The notes: generated by a model not told the origin, from the sequence alone. Counted from the stretch's first letter, positions 27,032 to 36,851 are shown. The stretch is 64,000 nucleotides of DNA from Desulfosporosinus nitroreducens (GCF_023897015.1 NZ_JAMHFY010000022.1:23092-87091); one strand, 5' to 3'. Program-made: numbers and translations.

Positions 27032-27559
27032 TTAGTTCACTCGACCAACCTTCTTATTTAATAATGCCAGAAACTCTTTCTTTTTATCATGGTTCTCAAA
27101 TATTCTAGTCGGAATAATGTGTGCTGAATCAGCATTTACATAGATAAAAATATGTTCTTTGTCTTCAACAATATTTTCTACAGCATTGAATGGAGTCCTT
27201 GCTTCACTGTGTTCACTATTATCAACAATTTCGGTTTCAGATATCGCCAAATTATGAGTTCCAACCACACTATGGTTTTTCCCTTCAGCAAGCATCTTTG
27301 TGATTTTCCTTGAGACGATCTTCCTTATACGTTTTGGGTAAAATGCAACCCAATATATGTACAAGAGAATAAAAACAACTAACCAGTACCCTAACGGCAT
27401 ATTCGTAAAATTCCTAATTATGAAGGGTAAGATTAAAAAAGATAACGAAAAAATATACCGTTGTAAAAAAAACGACCGCCTCGCTAATTTAGAATAGGTA
27501 ATATGGAAGATATTGAATTCAATGAGATCCTGTTTATTTAATTCGTACTTAAAATTCAC
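27032..27559 (-). CDS. YcxB-like membrane protein
   Basis: A 175-residue protein with two adjacent hydrophobic segments (~35-75: IFSLSFLILPFIIR and a second span around YWLVVFILLYIYW) followed by a soluble C-terminal domain. This layout, with a basic RKIVSRKITKML stretch and the C-terminal TPFNAVENIVEDKEHIFIY, is that of the YcxB family of unknown function. Expected in the cytoplasmic membrane. It precedes thpR by 16 bases on the same strand. Confidence 0.7.
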   Translation of the reverse strand: MNFKYELNKQDLIEFNIFHITYSKLARRSFFLQRYIFSLSFLILPFIIRNFTNMPLGYWLVVFILLYIYWVAFYPKRIRKIVSRKITKMLAEGKNHSVVGTHNLAISETEIVDNSEHSEARTPFNAVENIVEDKEHIFIYVNADSAHIIPTRIFENHDKKKEFLALLNKKVGRVN

Positions 27560-27625
27560 ATCGTTTCTCCTTTCAATTACTGGAAACTAAAATACCCTTT
27601 CCCCCTTGAAAATTAATCTGTAATT

Positions 27626-28327
27626 TCATGTTTTCTCTCCTAAACAATATCTAATAACACTCTCTGCGTGTATCTTCGCAGTATTTAGGAACGGAATATT
27701 AAACTCATCCTTTGTAAGAATAAGGGGTAATTCTGTACAGCCCAAGATTAACCCCTCAATCTTTTCCTCATTAACCATTTGTTCAACAATCCTGAGCAAG
27801 CCGTTGCGTGTTTCCTCCAGAAATTGTCCCAGTTCTATCTCCGTCATTAGTTTATGCTGAATATAATCTTGGTCCTCTTGTCTGGGCACAACAATGGAGA
27901 TGTTATTGACATCAAATTCTTTTTGAAAAAAGTTTGCTTGCATTGTAAAACTCGTTCCAAGCAGTCCAACCCTTTTTAATCCCATTTCTTTGGCCTTTTT
28001 ACTTGTCTCTTCAACAATACTAATCAAAGGAATCGGAGATGCACTCCTTAATCGATCAAATACAATATGCGGGGTATTTGCTGAAATTATTCCAAAATCA
28101 GCGCCAGCTTTGTATAGAGTATCTATTCCTTTCAATAACCACCCAATCAAGTCCTCCCAACGTTTCTGTCCAACTAAGTTAAGTAAAGTATAAATATCCA
28201 TGCTGTAAATGATAATCTCAGGTAAACTTTCTCCACCTCGCTGTTTACGGTAATGGTCAATCATTAACCGGTAGTAATCTAGTGTGGCCTCCGGCCCAAA
28301 ACCACCTATCATCCCAACTTTTTTCAC
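27626..28327 (-). CDS. Aspartate/glutamate racemase family protein
   Basis: A 233-residue cofactor-independent amino acid racemase. It begins KKVGMIGGFGPEATLDYYR, the usual opening. The second catalytic cysteine is in LILGCTELPLIL (~193-204). The first catalytic site reads ISANTPHIVFD (~79-89), so the classical cysteine of aspartate racemase (xCNTxH) is Ala here, as in broad-specificity RacX/YgeA-type enzymes where this position also varies. Substrate therefore cannot be fixed. It may supply a D-amino acid to the cell wall or be catabolic. Confidence 0.8.
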   Translation of the reverse strand: MKKVGMIGGFGPEATLDYYRLMIDHYRKQRGGESLPEIIIYSMDIYTLLNLVGQKRWEDLIGWLLKGIDTLYKAGADFGIISANTPHIVFDRLRSASPIPLISIVEETSKKAKEMGLKRVGLLGTSFTMQANFFQKEFDVNNISIVVPRQEDQDYIQHKLMTEIELGQFLEETRNGLLRIVEQMVNEEKIEGLILGCTELPLILTKDEFNIPFLNTAKIHAESVIRYCLGEKT

Positions 28328-28569
28328 AAATGATGCCCTCCCTTAAGTTCTATTATGACCCAAGTTTTGCTGTCCAACCTTAATCTTTATAAGGATTAAC
28401 GCATTTATAGAATGTACTTCAACTCACCGTCAGACGACTCATTAGACTTTTAGGGCTTCCATGATTTACAATATTTCCGACCCTCTTAATAGCTTGTTTC
28501 CCAACGTATAAATATAAAGATAAATTTGCTGAAAATACGGGGAAAATGCTTTTTAATAGGAGGAAGATA

Positions 28570-28692
28570 ATGGGAATATCAGGGAAGCTATCCGATTTGA
28601 AGATTTTGATAGCTTTATTTGGAAATGCCTCTATAAAAGAAATCATTCAGTTTAAAGAATTAAGAAATATAACTAATCCTAAAGTTGCTTAA
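28570..28692 (+). CDS. Possible 40-residue peptide
   Basis: A short frame: MGISGKLSDLKILIALFGNA... ending NITNPKVA and a TAA. It is preceded by a strong ribosome site (TAGGAGGAAGATA). It lies alone on the plus strand between two leftward genes in a 411-base gap. It is amphipathic with a hydrophobic patch (LKILIALFG). No family is recognised. Coding potential rests mainly on the ribosome site, so this is tentative. Confidence 0.35.
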   Translation: MGISGKLSDLKILIALFGNASIKEIIQFKELRNITNPKVA

Positions 28693-28739
28693 TTCCCATA
28701 GTTAATAGGCTGGTCAAAGATTTCAACACTTATAAGAGC

Positions 28740-29355
28740 TTACTCCACTTTAAAACGCAGGACGGTTTTAAGCTTCTCTGGCTGAACCTTACGTGCATCC
28801 GAAAGATAGATTTCTCTGTGAATCTTTGTTATCCGACTCAGATTATTACTAATACAATAATCTTTCATGATTGAAAAACTTTTTGTCTCATCATCATAAG
28901 GCCCTATGTGTAACATTTGAACACATAGCCCTTCTTCTAAACAACCAAATCTCACTCGCTCAAGCAGAGGGTGAGGTTTTTTGAGTTTTACTCTGTTTAT
29001 AAATTGCAGAGCCAACTCATCCGTCATAAAATCAGGTTGTCTAATCATGATAGTGTATATCAAACTGTTTTTATCTAATATTTCCTTAGCCCTTGCTTCT
29101 TCTGCTAAATCCCAAAGACCTTCAAGTGGAAATACGGAAAAATCAAAATACCCCTCTGGAATAATATCTTTTTTAGGCGACATTTTAACAGCGTAAGATA
29201 AAGAATACAGAACTCCAATAGCTTCAGAAAATTCTTCAGAATTAGGATTGCCTTTTCCATCAATCATTAAAAATTTAAATTTGGGTAGTAACAAGTTCAG
29301 GTTTATTTTTAGGCAAATACAGCTCCTTGTCATGTTTTTTCCACTCATATTTCAT
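28740..29355 (-). pseudogene. GyrI-like domain protein, frameshifted
   Basis: A GyrI-like small-molecule-binding-domain protein. The true N-terminus starts at the ATG at 29355 (GGGGAGGAA upstream): MKYEWKKHDKELYLPKNKP, then ELVTT, where the frame breaks at about 29286. The remainder (PKFKFLMIDGKGNPNSEEF ... RVRFGCLEEGLCVQMLHIGPYDDE) continues in another frame to 28740. Two bases are missing (or one is extra) between Val-Thr and Pro-Lys; a TAA then follows within a few codons. GyrI-like proteins bind drugs or metabolites. A sequencing error remains possible. Confidence 0.75.
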
Positions 29356-29468
29356 CTTTTGTTCCTCCCCTGTCCGTCAATTTGGTTGTAACTCAAAAAA
29401 CGACATATCGTTTCCAAAAAATTTTAGTTTCAATCTGTTCAGCTGATGCTTATAGTGGTCTAGCTATA

Positions 29469-29903
29469 TCATTTCAGTTTCTTCTTATACCCCTTATGCG
29501 TGTCAGGATTATATCCTGCGGATTCGTAAAATTTACAAGCATCAATTCTATTAGTGTCTGTGACTAGAATTATTTGTGAGCAGTTGTTTTCGAAAGCTTT
29601 TTTTTCAAGCTCCGATATCAGTGCTTTCCCAACCCCATGATTTCTATATTTATTATCAACGATCATATTTTCCAGCACCATAAAAGGTTTACAATCTCCA
29701 TACAGCTCCCCACAGATGATTCCCATTACAGAACCTATTAGCTGATTATTTTCTACAGCACTAAGCAATAAGTATGAATCATCCTCATGAAACTTGCAGA
29801 AATTTTCATACATACTTTCAATAGAAGACTCTTCATTCCAAAATTGCTTGTATAGCACTGCAAGTTGAGGAATATCTTCTGCAATCATGTCTCGAATTAT
29901 CAT
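29469..29903 (-). CDS. GNAT-family N-acetyltransferase
   Basis: A 144-residue Gcn5-related acetyltransferase. Motif A, the acetyl-CoA loop, is NKYRNHGVGKALISELEK (~92-109), after a beta strand ending VLENMIVD. The C-terminal strand-helix has VTDTNRIDACKFYESAGY. Length is normal for a stand-alone GNAT. The acyl acceptor is unknown. It is a single gene divergent from ilvD. Confidence 0.82.
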   Translation of the reverse strand: MIIRDMIAEDIPQLAVLYKQFWNEESSIESMYENFCKFHEDDSYLLLSAVENNQLIGSVMGIICGELYGDCKPFMVLENMIVDNKYRNHGVGKALISELEKKAFENNCSQIILVTDTNRIDACKFYESAGYNPDTHKGYKKKLK

Positions 29904-29987
29904 TTTTTCAACCTCCGCCTTAAGTGTACCTATTTTATCTTTTTTTTCATTCTCTCCATATATTGTTCATTAAATATATTATAGACA

Positions 29988-30015
29988 TTGGACATCATAC
30001 AATCTATAATATAAT
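29988..30015 (+). promoter_or_regulatory. Promoter of ilvD
   Basis: TTGGAC (29988-29993), a 16-bp spacer and TATAAT (30010-30015). It lies 34 bases before the ilvD start, whose ribosome site is AGAGAGGTG. The leader is too short for a riboswitch or T-box, unlike the ilvE operon. Confidence 0.65.
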
Positions 30016-30048
30016 TATACAACGTATTATAAGAGAGGTGTTTATAGA

Positions 30049-31710
30049 ATGAATAGTGATGCAGTAACCAAGACTTCACCACACCGCGCATTGTTTCATG
30101 CGCTGGGATTGACCAATGAGGAAATAGAACGTCCCTTGATCGGCATCGTAAGTTCTCAAAACGATATCGTCCCAGGGCATATGAATCTCGATAAAATTGT
30201 AGACGCTGTAAAATTGGGTGTAGCCATGGCTGGAGGAACTCCTCTTGTTTTCCCTGCGATTGCTGTATGTGACGGCCTGGCGATGGGACATCAGGGGATG
30301 AAGTATTCTCTTGTCACTAGAGAATTGATTGCTGACTCTACTGAAGCCATGACACTAGCTCATGCCTTTGATGCACTGGTTATGGTTCCAAACTGTGACA
30401 AAAATGTTCCTGGATTGTTAATGGCTGCAGCAAGGTTAAACGTTCCAACCATATTCGTCAGCGGCGGACCGATGCTTGCAGGCAAAGTGGATGGGCAAAA
30501 GGTTAGCTTTTCCAGTGTTTCAGAAGCAGTCAGCCAATTTCAGGCAGGAAAAATCACTAAAAAAAAATTACGAGAATTTGAAAATAAAGGGTGCCCAACC
30601 TGTGGTTCCTGTTCAGGCATGTATACAGCCAATAGTATGAACTGCCTTACAGAAGTGTTGGGAATGGGGTTGCAAGGGAATGGAACTATCCCTGCGGTTT
30701 ATTCTTCTCGTATTCAGCTAGCAAAGCGCGCGGGTATGCAGATTATGGAGTTACTGAAAAAGAATATCCTGCCAAGAGATATTATGACTAAGGATACCTT
30801 TGAAAATGCTTTGACCTTAGATATGGCCTTGGGTTGCAGTACCAACAGCATGTTGCATCTTCCTGCGATTGCTCACGAATGCGGTATTGAATTAAATCTT
30901 GAAATCGCTAATGAAATTAGTGACAAAACTCCTAATCTATGCCACCTCGCGCCTGCCGGGCATAACTTTGTAGAGGAGCTCGATGAAGCTGGCGGCATTT
31001 ACGCGGTTATGAATGAAGTCAATAAATTAGGTTTGCTTAAAACAGATTTAATAACTTGCTCAGGTAAAACTGTAGGAGAAAACATCGCAGGTTGCCTCAA
31101 TAAAAATACTGAGGTAATCAGGCCTGTCGAAAATCCCTACAGTACAACAGGTGGGATTGCTGTATTAAAGGGAAACCTGGCTCCTGATTCCTGCGTTGTC
31201 AAGCGTTCCGCCGTGGCCCCAGAAATGCTTAAACACGAAGGCCCGGCAAAAGTATTTGACTGCGAAGAAGATGCCATGCAAGCAATTACTTCCGGCGGAA
31301 TCACAGCAGGAGATGTTATTGTAATCCGGTATGAAGGCCCTAAAGGCGGACCAGGCATGCGAGAAATGTTAAATCCCACTTCGGCTATTATGGGATCAGG
31401 ACTTGGAGGAAGCGTCGCACTGATTACCGATGGGCGATTCAGTGGTGCCACCAGAGGCGCGGCAATCGGTCATGTTTCTCCTGAAGCAGCGGTAGGAGGA
31501 AATATCGCCTTGATAGAAAACGGAGACATTATCCAAATTGACATTATGGCAAATGAAATCAATTTTGTTATAAGTGACGCAGAACTAGAAAAACGAAGAG
31601 CAAATTGGAAGCCAAGAAAACCAAAAATTGTAACCGGATACCTTTCGAGATATGCCGCCCTGGTAACGTCAGGAAACAGAGGCGCAATTTTAGAAATTCA
31701 AAAGCAATAG
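30049..31710 (+). CDS. ilvD: Dihydroxy-acid dehydratase
   Basis: IlvD, 553 aa, full length. It removes water from dihydroxy acids to give the 2-keto acids of valine, isoleucine and leucine. It carries an Fe-S cluster; ligand cysteines are in [11 protein letters not shown] (~114-124) and [19 protein letters not shown] (~184-202). [19 protein letters not shown] (~460-478) is the C-terminal signature. It is not in the ilv-leu operon but 12 kb away, with its own promoter and a terminator after it. Confidence 0.97.
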   Translation: MNSDAVTKTSPHRALFHALGLTNEEIERPLIGIVSSQNDIVPGHMNLDKIVDAVKLGVAMAGGTPLVFPAIAVCDGLAMGHQGMKYSLVTRELIADSTEAMTLAHAFDALVMVPNCDKNVPGLLMAAARLNVPTIFVSGGPMLAGKVDGQKVSFSSVSEAVSQFQAGKITKKKLREFENKGCPTCGSCSGMYTANSMNCLTEVLGMGLQGNGTIPAVYSSRIQLAKRAGMQIMELLKKNILPRDIMTKDTFENALTLDMALGCSTNSMLHLPAIAHECGIELNLEIANEISDKTPNLCHLAPAGHNFVEELDEAGGIYAVMNEVNKLGLLKTDLITCSGKTVGENIAGCLNKNTEVIRPVENPYSTTGGIAVLKGNLAPDSCVVKRSAVAPEMLKHEGPAKVFDCEEDAMQAITSGGITAGDVIVIRYEGPKGGPGMREMLNPTSAIMGSGLGGSVALITDGRFSGATRGAAIGHVSPEAAVGGNIALIENGDIIQIDIMANEINFVISDAELEKRRANWKPRKPKIVTGYLSRYAALVTSGNRGAILEIQKQ

Positions 31711-31718
31711 CATAACAC

Positions 31719-31765
31719 AAAAGCAACCAGCAACCGCATTCGAGTTTCGCTGGTTGCTTTTTTTT
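31719..31765 (+). terminator. Terminator after ilvD
   Basis: AAAAGCAACCAGC (31719-31731) pairs with GCTGGTTGCTTTT (from 31749), followed by a run of T. The stem is perfect over 13 bp. It begins 9 bases after the ilvD stop. Confidence 0.9.
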
Positions 31766-31796
31766 CGGCAAGTTTGACGGTTCTCTTAACCACCAG

Positions 31797-32171
31797 CTAA
31801 CTCAACGATAAATTCTCTTCCATAATTTCTTTTTGCGCTTTCTTACTTAGTTTTCCTACAACTAATTCATACGACATATCTATCATTTGTTTTAAAATAT
31901 CATCGGGCACATCGCCATCTAAATACAAAGAGTTCCAGTGTTCTTTATTCATATAATAGCCTGCAACTATATGTTGATAATTTTCTCGCAGGGATTGCGT
32001 AAATAGTGGATCGCATTTCAATGTAATAATCGCTTTTTTATCTTTATCTCCACCTTGCATAGCAAACATTTTTCCACCAATGAGATATCTTGTCGCATCC
32101 CATTCCACCTTGAAATCCTTTTGTGATCCTTTCTTAGAAAGACAGTACTCGTCAAGCCATTCATATTTCAT
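31797..32171 (-). CDS. MmcQ/YjbR family protein
   Basis: A 124-residue YjbR-type protein of unknown biochemical role, with a fold like a double-winged or CyaY-like small domain. Typical features: an N-terminal WLDEYCLSKKGS, a central strand KKAIITLKCDP, GYYMNKEHWNSLYLDGDVP (~69-87) and a C-terminal helix with MSYELVVGKLSKKAQ. The family is often described as DNA-binding. A single gene; the ilvD terminator separates it from ilvD. Confidence 0.82.
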   Translation of the reverse strand: MKYEWLDEYCLSKKGSQKDFKVEWDATRYLIGGKMFAMQGGDKDKKAIITLKCDPLFTQSLRENYQHIVAGYYMNKEHWNSLYLDGDVPDDILKQMIDMSYELVVGKLSKKAQKEIMEENLSLS

Positions 32172-32341
32172 TTTAAAATTGCTCCATTTCCAATAATCTC
32201 TAGCAAATTGATATAGTCAAAGCCTTCTCTGTTAACTTATAATCACTTTGTTTTTCCTGTCTTATGGTTATCATCATTTGCAAATAACTTCCTTCTAAAA
32301 GTTAAATAATCATAGTTAGAGGCATTAATGTTTGAAATGCG

Positions 32342-33001
32342 CTATTGTGCGCTGTCTTCACCTAACTTTTGAGCATAGATGAACATGTCTGTCGTGCAGT
32401 TGCCGTCACTTTCAGGGTATAAATCTCGGTGAAGCTGCAGTATCCTTAAATTGTTCTTCCCTAGTGTTTTCCGAATAAAGTCTTCCGAGTAATAGTTGAA
32501 GAATATGTAATCGTCAGGACTAAAACTAGTTGTTTCAAAACCCGATTTTACTCCCTCCATACAACTCAAATATAAGAAGCCATCCCTGCTTAATACTGAA
32601 CTTATATCATTAACAAGTTTCTCAGCTTCCTCATTTAATAAATGGGGTAAACAGAATGATAATATAACTGCATCGTATACCTCATCATTTAAATTCAGGT
32701 CTCTGATATCTCCAACCAAGAAGTTTACCTTTAGAGATACGACGTTTGCTCGCGCACGATTAATCATCTCTGCTGAAAGATCGATGCCTAAGATCTCAAA
32801 GTCTTTATTTGATTCGATCAAGAGCTTTGCAGCATTTCCAGGACCACATCCTACATCTAAAATCTTTGCACCAGGCAATAAAATATCGCAGAACCCCTTT
32901 AATTTACTCTTATAACTCTCGAAATCCATGAACTTGCTTTGATATGAATCCGCATGTTTATCGTATGTTTCTATCGTCTTCAGCGTTTTATCCAAATCCA
33001 A
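32342..33001 (-). CDS. Class I SAM-dependent methyltransferase
   Basis: A 219-residue Rossmann-like methyltransferase. Motif I, the SAM-binding loop, is KILDVGCGPGNAAKLL (~44-59); the acidic end of strand two is ILGIDLSAEMINRAR, and motif III reads DAVILSFCLPHLL (~110-122). The C-terminal part is short, without extra domains. Substrate unknown. The start has AAGGAT upstream. Standing alone. Confidence 0.85.
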   Translation of the reverse strand: MDLDKTLKTIETYDKHADSYQSKFMDFESYKSKLKGFCDILLPGAKILDVGCGPGNAAKLLIESNKDFEILGIDLSAEMINRARANVVSLKVNFLVGDIRDLNLNDEVYDAVILSFCLPHLLNEEAEKLVNDISSVLSRDGFLYLSCMEGVKSGFETTSFSPDDYIFFNYYSEDFIRKTLGKNNLRILQLHRDLYPESDGNCTTDMFIYAQKLGEDSAQ

Positions 33002-33111
33002 TCATCCTTTTTTTCCTTTATAGGAGCACCATGCTAGATGAAATAATCATCTGAAGAAACTCACTTGACTTGGTGTCCAGTAAAAATAAGATCTGGCTAC
33101 TTATCCCTCAC

Positions 33112-33861
33112 TTATAAATTCGCTAAAAGCTTTGCAAACTTTTTATCTGAGAGAATTTCATTTGTTACAAATTCTCCGTTATAAAATAAACTATAGGTTG
33201 TAAATGGGGCAGGTGCATTTTGGGCCTGTTCAGTCGTTTGATACTTTACAACTCGAAAGGCTATCCCCTTGCTCTCTGCTGTCTCCACAATTAAGGACAC
33301 ATATTTTTCAGTAAAGGGACATTGATTACTGTAAAATAATACAAAACCCTGTTCATCTATTTTCGCATCTTTTGCACAAGACTTAAAGCATGGCTTCTCA
33401 ATATTTTCTTCAAAAGGAAGATACATAAGTTCATAGTAAGGTAACGCAGTATCCGCTAACAAAAAGCCTTTATATTTTAAGTATTTGGGATCTGACAAAA
33501 AGGTCATTTTACTTTTTGAAGAAAGAACTGCTAATCCCTTCTTGCCTTTTCTTTTGCTGTCGTCAATACACTCATTCAAAAGTTCATTGGAGATTCCTTG
33601 ACCTTTGTACTTGCCTGAAACCCATAAACAATTAATAAACATATACCCTTCAGCGTTTATGGGACACCAAGCTTTTTCAGCAGGTATATATTCGATAAAG
33701 ACTTTTCCTCTGACATCCCCTTTTTTAAATACAAGGCCATCCGCAAACCGTTCCGCCATCCATGCTTTTTTCGACATAACTTGACAGTCGTTGTTATCTG
33801 AAATAGCACAGCAAATATGTTCTTCCTCAAGGTTATCCTTAGTAATTGTAATGATGTTCAT
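33112..33861 (-). CDS. GNAT acetyltransferase with YoaP domain
   Basis: About 249 residues. The N-terminal ~160 residues are a GNAT domain, with CLWVSGKYKGQGISNELL (~75-92) as acetyl-CoA motif. The C-terminal part matches the YoaP-like extension: FVLFYSNQCPFTEKYVSLI, which looks like a thioredoxin-fold strand-helix with one Cys, then a predicted terminal helix. The frame reaches 33906, but I start at the ATG at 33861 because GAGGAGG stands seven bases before it. Function is unknown; YoaP-type proteins are common in Bacillus. The Cys-rich middle (PCFKSCAKDAK) is notable. Confidence 0.78.
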   Translation of the reverse strand: MNIITITKDNLEEEHICCAISDNNDCQVMSKKAWMAERFADGLVFKKGDVRGKVFIEYIPAEKAWCPINAEGYMFINCLWVSGKYKGQGISNELLNECIDDSKRKGKKGLAVLSSKSKMTFLSDPKYLKYKGFLLADTALPYYELMYLPFEENIEKPCFKSCAKDAKIDEQGFVLFYSNQCPFTEKYVSLIVETAESKGIAFRVVKYQTTEQAQNAPAPFTTYSLFYNGEFVTNEILSDKKFAKLLANL

Positions 33862-33942
33862 CAACATTCCTCCTCGCATAAGCTTTAAATGACCTAATGG
33901 ACTCAAGCATATAAATAAAATCGAAATACTGTAAACTCATTA

Positions 33943-34785
33943 TTAAATAGTTTCGCCCATTGACGGTAGCATTGGTTCGTACATCATGATTGCGTGATTC
34001 TCTGTGATAAATTCATCACCTATTTGCTTGTTGTCAGCGTCAAGAACCTTTCGCCTAATTGCATTATGACGTATGTAACCCCCCCACCATTCATGAGTAA
34101 TCAGATGGTCACTTTCATAAACCTCATATTTTTGAGTCATCAACTGTTCGCTTCTCCATTCTCCATGTAGTTCTGAGTCGCTTATCCAGAGCAAAAGTTG
34201 ATAGTTTTGAGTAGTATTATTTCTAATTTGTAAGTCAACATAATTGTAAACAACAGTAGCCCCGCTTCCGAATGGTTGTGTCCGGTTGCTATCAGGAAAA
34301 ACGTCATGTGTATGGCGCCAGCGTTCTGTGACGGTTAACGGTGTATGAATTGCCATCCAATATATGAGATTAGAAAGTTGACAAAGGCCACCTCCCACCC
34401 CCGGACAAAATGATCCGTTTGTTAGAACCATCCCTTCCTTAAATCCTTTTGCCTTTGAAGGTTTACCAACTAGACGCCAGAGAGAAAATGTTTCACCTGG
34501 CTTTAATATTAAACCATGTATTTTAACTGAAGCCAGTTTTAGATTAGTTACCTTGTTTTGCTGGAGCCACATATCTACATTTCTCAGGCGTCTATATAAT
34601 GGAGTGCTATGGCTAGCGATAAGATAAGGAAGAGGAGTTTCCTTGATACCAGACGCATACTTAATGGATCTATGAAAAATCCACTGAAAATAGCGACGCC
34701 AAGTATAATACAACTTCCCAAGAAGCATACGTAAATCTGAACGTTTAACCGGACGCTCAGAGTGAAAAAGAGTATTGAACTTCAA
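33943..34785 (-). CDS. VanW-family protein
   Basis: A 280-residue VanW-type protein. The conserved core is GETFSLWRLVGKPSKAKGF (~97-115) followed by GGGLCQLSNLIYW (~131-143), HTHDVFPDS and TVVYNYVDLQIRN. VanW occurs in some glycopeptide-resistance clusters, but its biochemical role is unknown. No vanH/A/X genes are near, so resistance should not be inferred. No clear signal peptide is seen; the N-terminus is basic. Confidence 0.85.
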   Translation of the reverse strand: MKFNTLFHSERPVKRSDLRMLLGKLYYTWRRYFQWIFHRSIKYASGIKETPLPYLIASHSTPLYRRLRNVDMWLQQNKVTNLKLASVKIHGLILKPGETFSLWRLVGKPSKAKGFKEGMVLTNGSFCPGVGGGLCQLSNLIYWMAIHTPLTVTERWRHTHDVFPDSNRTQPFGSGATVVYNYVDLQIRNNTTQNYQLLLWISDSELHGEWRSEQLMTQKYEVYESDHLITHEWWGGYIRHNAIRRKVLDADNKQIGDEFITENHAIMMYEPMLPSMGETI

Positions 34786-35024
34786 TACTACCCACTCCCC
34801 TCATCATCAAATGTTCTGTGTTAAAAGCTCTTCCTGACTACTCCTTTGCAAATCTCTTTAAGAAAAAGTACACCCACTGCCATTTATCCCATGCCGAGGG
34901 CCTCTTGTAAATATAATAACCCCAGAATAAATTCCAGGGTAACTTCTTTACGTCCCAACCGCTTGCATCTTATCTTGGTGTTGTAAACACTCTGTTTTGG
35001 ACGAAGTAGCGCATTCCCCTAAGA

Positions 35025-35900
35025 TTACTCAGATTCTTGAAGAAAACTAAAGATCCTTTGGTTGATATAGTTAAGAGTTTTAGCGTTTAAAAAATGACCA
35101 CTTCCCTGCAAGCATTCGCCAGCAACCAAGTTTGGAATGATCACCTTCGCCTGAGGCAGGATTTTGCTAGCCGGAAAGAAAATATCCTTTTCTCCTGCCA
35201 ATACGAGCGTTGGGGCTGTAAAATCTTTCAATTCTTCTGCCGTAGCTAACCGTGGCATTTTTGTTTCTAGTTTTACATTACGGAACACCGAACCAATCAC
35301 TTGTAGGGATTTTTCGTCTACTTCATCGTTAAATATAGGACGAACAGCCCTTAGCAAGCGCTCATTACTTGGCGACCAGCGGTACACTAGCATAGGAATC
35401 AATATTTCAAAAACCATCCTTTTCAATGACCCGGTCTCAATGCCTGAGGGTACGATTAAAACCGCTTTCGATATTCTCTCATGGGCATATGCAGCAGTTC
35501 GCAAGATTATTCCAGCACCATATGATGGCCCAATCATCGGGGCTTTTTGGATTTTTAAGAAATCCAGAAGATCTACCACCCATTTTCCAAAGCTATCATC
35601 CTTGGGCGAAATACGTTTCTCTGAACTCTTACCGGGATGGCCTATAGTGTCGGGCGCATATATCCTATAATGCTTTGTCAATGGTAAAAACCAAGACAAA
35701 GTAATAGGGTTAACAGTGTTTCCTCCCTGGAATATAATCAACGGAGGTGCCTCCTGCGGTCCTGTAACGAGAACATTTGTTAATCCAAAACGAGTTTCAA
35801 TCAATTGCTGTTGAACTATGAGATTAAGTTGTTCTAACAAACTGTCGTAAAGTTGCAAGATTTCTGCCTGGCCTTGACTAGTGCGATAAATACTTGCCAT
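35025..35900 (-). CDS. Alpha/beta-hydrolase
   Basis: A 291-residue alpha/beta-hydrolase fold protein. The oxyanion region reads PLIIFQGGNTVNP, the nucleophile elbow is IGPSYGAGI (~122-130; Ser in G-x-S-x-G), the acid is probably in LVLAGEKDIFFP (~231-242) and the catalytic His in QGSGHFLN (~265-272). No signal peptide is seen, so it should be cytosolic. Substrate is unknown; it may be an esterase or lactonase. Its nearest relatives appear to be uncharacterised. Confidence 0.82.
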   Translation of the reverse strand: MASIYRTSQGQAEILQLYDSLLEQLNLIVQQQLIETRFGLTNVLVTGPQEAPPLIIFQGGNTVNPITLSWFLPLTKHYRIYAPDTIGHPGKSSEKRISPKDDSFGKWVVDLLDFLKIQKAPMIGPSYGAGIILRTAAYAHERISKAVLIVPSGIETGSLKRMVFEILIPMLVYRWSPSNERLLRAVRPIFNDEVDEKSLQVIGSVFRNVKLETKMPRLATAEELKDFTAPTLVLAGEKDIFFPASKILPQAKVIIPNLVAGECLQGSGHFLNAKTLNYINQRIFSFLQESE

Positions 35901-36050
35901 CTACACACTTCCCCTTTAAACTCTAAAGCATCGCTCTCAAGTGCTACTTCGTCTAACTTATCCCATGCCGCTTTTCAGACATTGATTAAACATGGATATA
36001 AGTTTGCTGACGCGCCCTTAAAAACCCCTCTTCCCTTACGTTGTTACTGG

Positions 36051-36416
36051 TTATAGATTAGTCGATGACTTATCGACCCTAGTTTCAATAACTATGGATA
36101 ATACCAACATAGAAATTACTAAAATCAATAGGATTGAGGAACGGTCATAGAACATTTTGAATAGTTCGACCGACCATCGATTTCCCCAATCGTCATCTGT
36201 TATTATCCAATAAGCAATTTTATTGGATATCCCAATTCCATCATGCACACCAGGTAATAAACTGTGTGTGTAATTTTGAGCTAAGCTGATATTTGCCATT
36301 ATTGAAACTAATGATAAAACAAGCATAGTCTTTGAAAATTTGAAGTTATCCGTTAGGCTTGATAAGTAGATAAATAGCCCCACAACAACGATAATAAGCA
36401 CACTCACGAAAACCAT
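36051..36416 (-). CDS. Small membrane protein, unknown
   Basis: A 121-residue protein with an N-terminal hydrophobic segment (VFVSVLIIVVVGLFIYL), a second (~30-48) and a C-terminal one (ILLILVISMLVLSIVI). The extra-membrane loop has an aromatic and acidic stretch (ITDDDWGNRWSVELFKMFYD). No family is recognised. Probably real because codon use and ribosome site (GAAGGGGAGG upstream) look normal. Confidence 0.5.
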   Translation of the reverse strand: MVFVSVLIIVVVGLFIYLSSLTDNFKFSKTMLVLSLVSIMANISLAQNYTHSLLPGVHDGIGISNKIAYWIITDDDWGNRWSVELFKMFYDRSSILLILVISMLVLSIVIETRVDKSSTNL

Positions 36417-36549
36417 TAGTTCCTCCCCTTCCTAATTGCATTACAAAAGCATTCTCACTGCCAAAAAGCACTTTAACTAATCATTTCTTTTAGCTGTTTT
36501 GAAGTAACCCCGCCCAAAATTCAGGTCCATAAGCATACTCAGACAAGGC

Positions 36550-36623
36550 TACTTAACTACGTTCCACGTATTCCTTAAGTCTAGTTGTTACTTTCATATC
36601 TCAGGGATATACTGTATGACTGC
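36550..36623. repeat. Dispersed structured repeat, copy 1 (degenerate)
   Basis: A segment containing CGTATTCCTTAAGTC and ACTTTCATAT. It aligns with a longer copy at 62804-62942 and, in its loop, with a third at 63820-63948. In this copy the second stem arm is damaged. Confidence 0.55.
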
Positions 36624-36650
36624 CCTTACAATTTTCTTTATATCTTTACT

Positions 36651-36851
36651 CTATTTTGTTACATTCGTAGTAATCTTATATTCGATGTATTGAAACAATA
36701 AGTACGTTAATATACTGAAACTTGCGATTAACACCAGCAAAAGAATCACCCTATGTTTTTCGCTAACCCGTATCATCGTTACTATTTTATAGAACAGAAG
36801 TAATGGTACCACTAGATAAATTGCTACTGCAATTGTCAGGATCATACTCAA
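36651..36851 (-). CDS. Small two-span membrane protein
   Basis: A 66-residue protein made of two hydrophobic helices (ILTIAVAIYLVVPLLLFY and VILLLVLIASFSILTYLLF) joined by a basic turn (IRVSEKHR). No family is recognised and the ribosome site is weak. It may be a remnant or a small membrane peptide. Confidence 0.4.
   Translation of the reverse strand: MSMILTIAVAIYLVVPLLLFYKIVTMIRVSEKHRVILLLVLIASFSILTYLLFQYIEYKITTNVTK

Noticed and set aside
33943..34785. Glycopeptide resistance locus based on VanW
   Set aside because: No vanH, vanA, vanX or two-component genes are near; VanW alone is not evidence of resistance.
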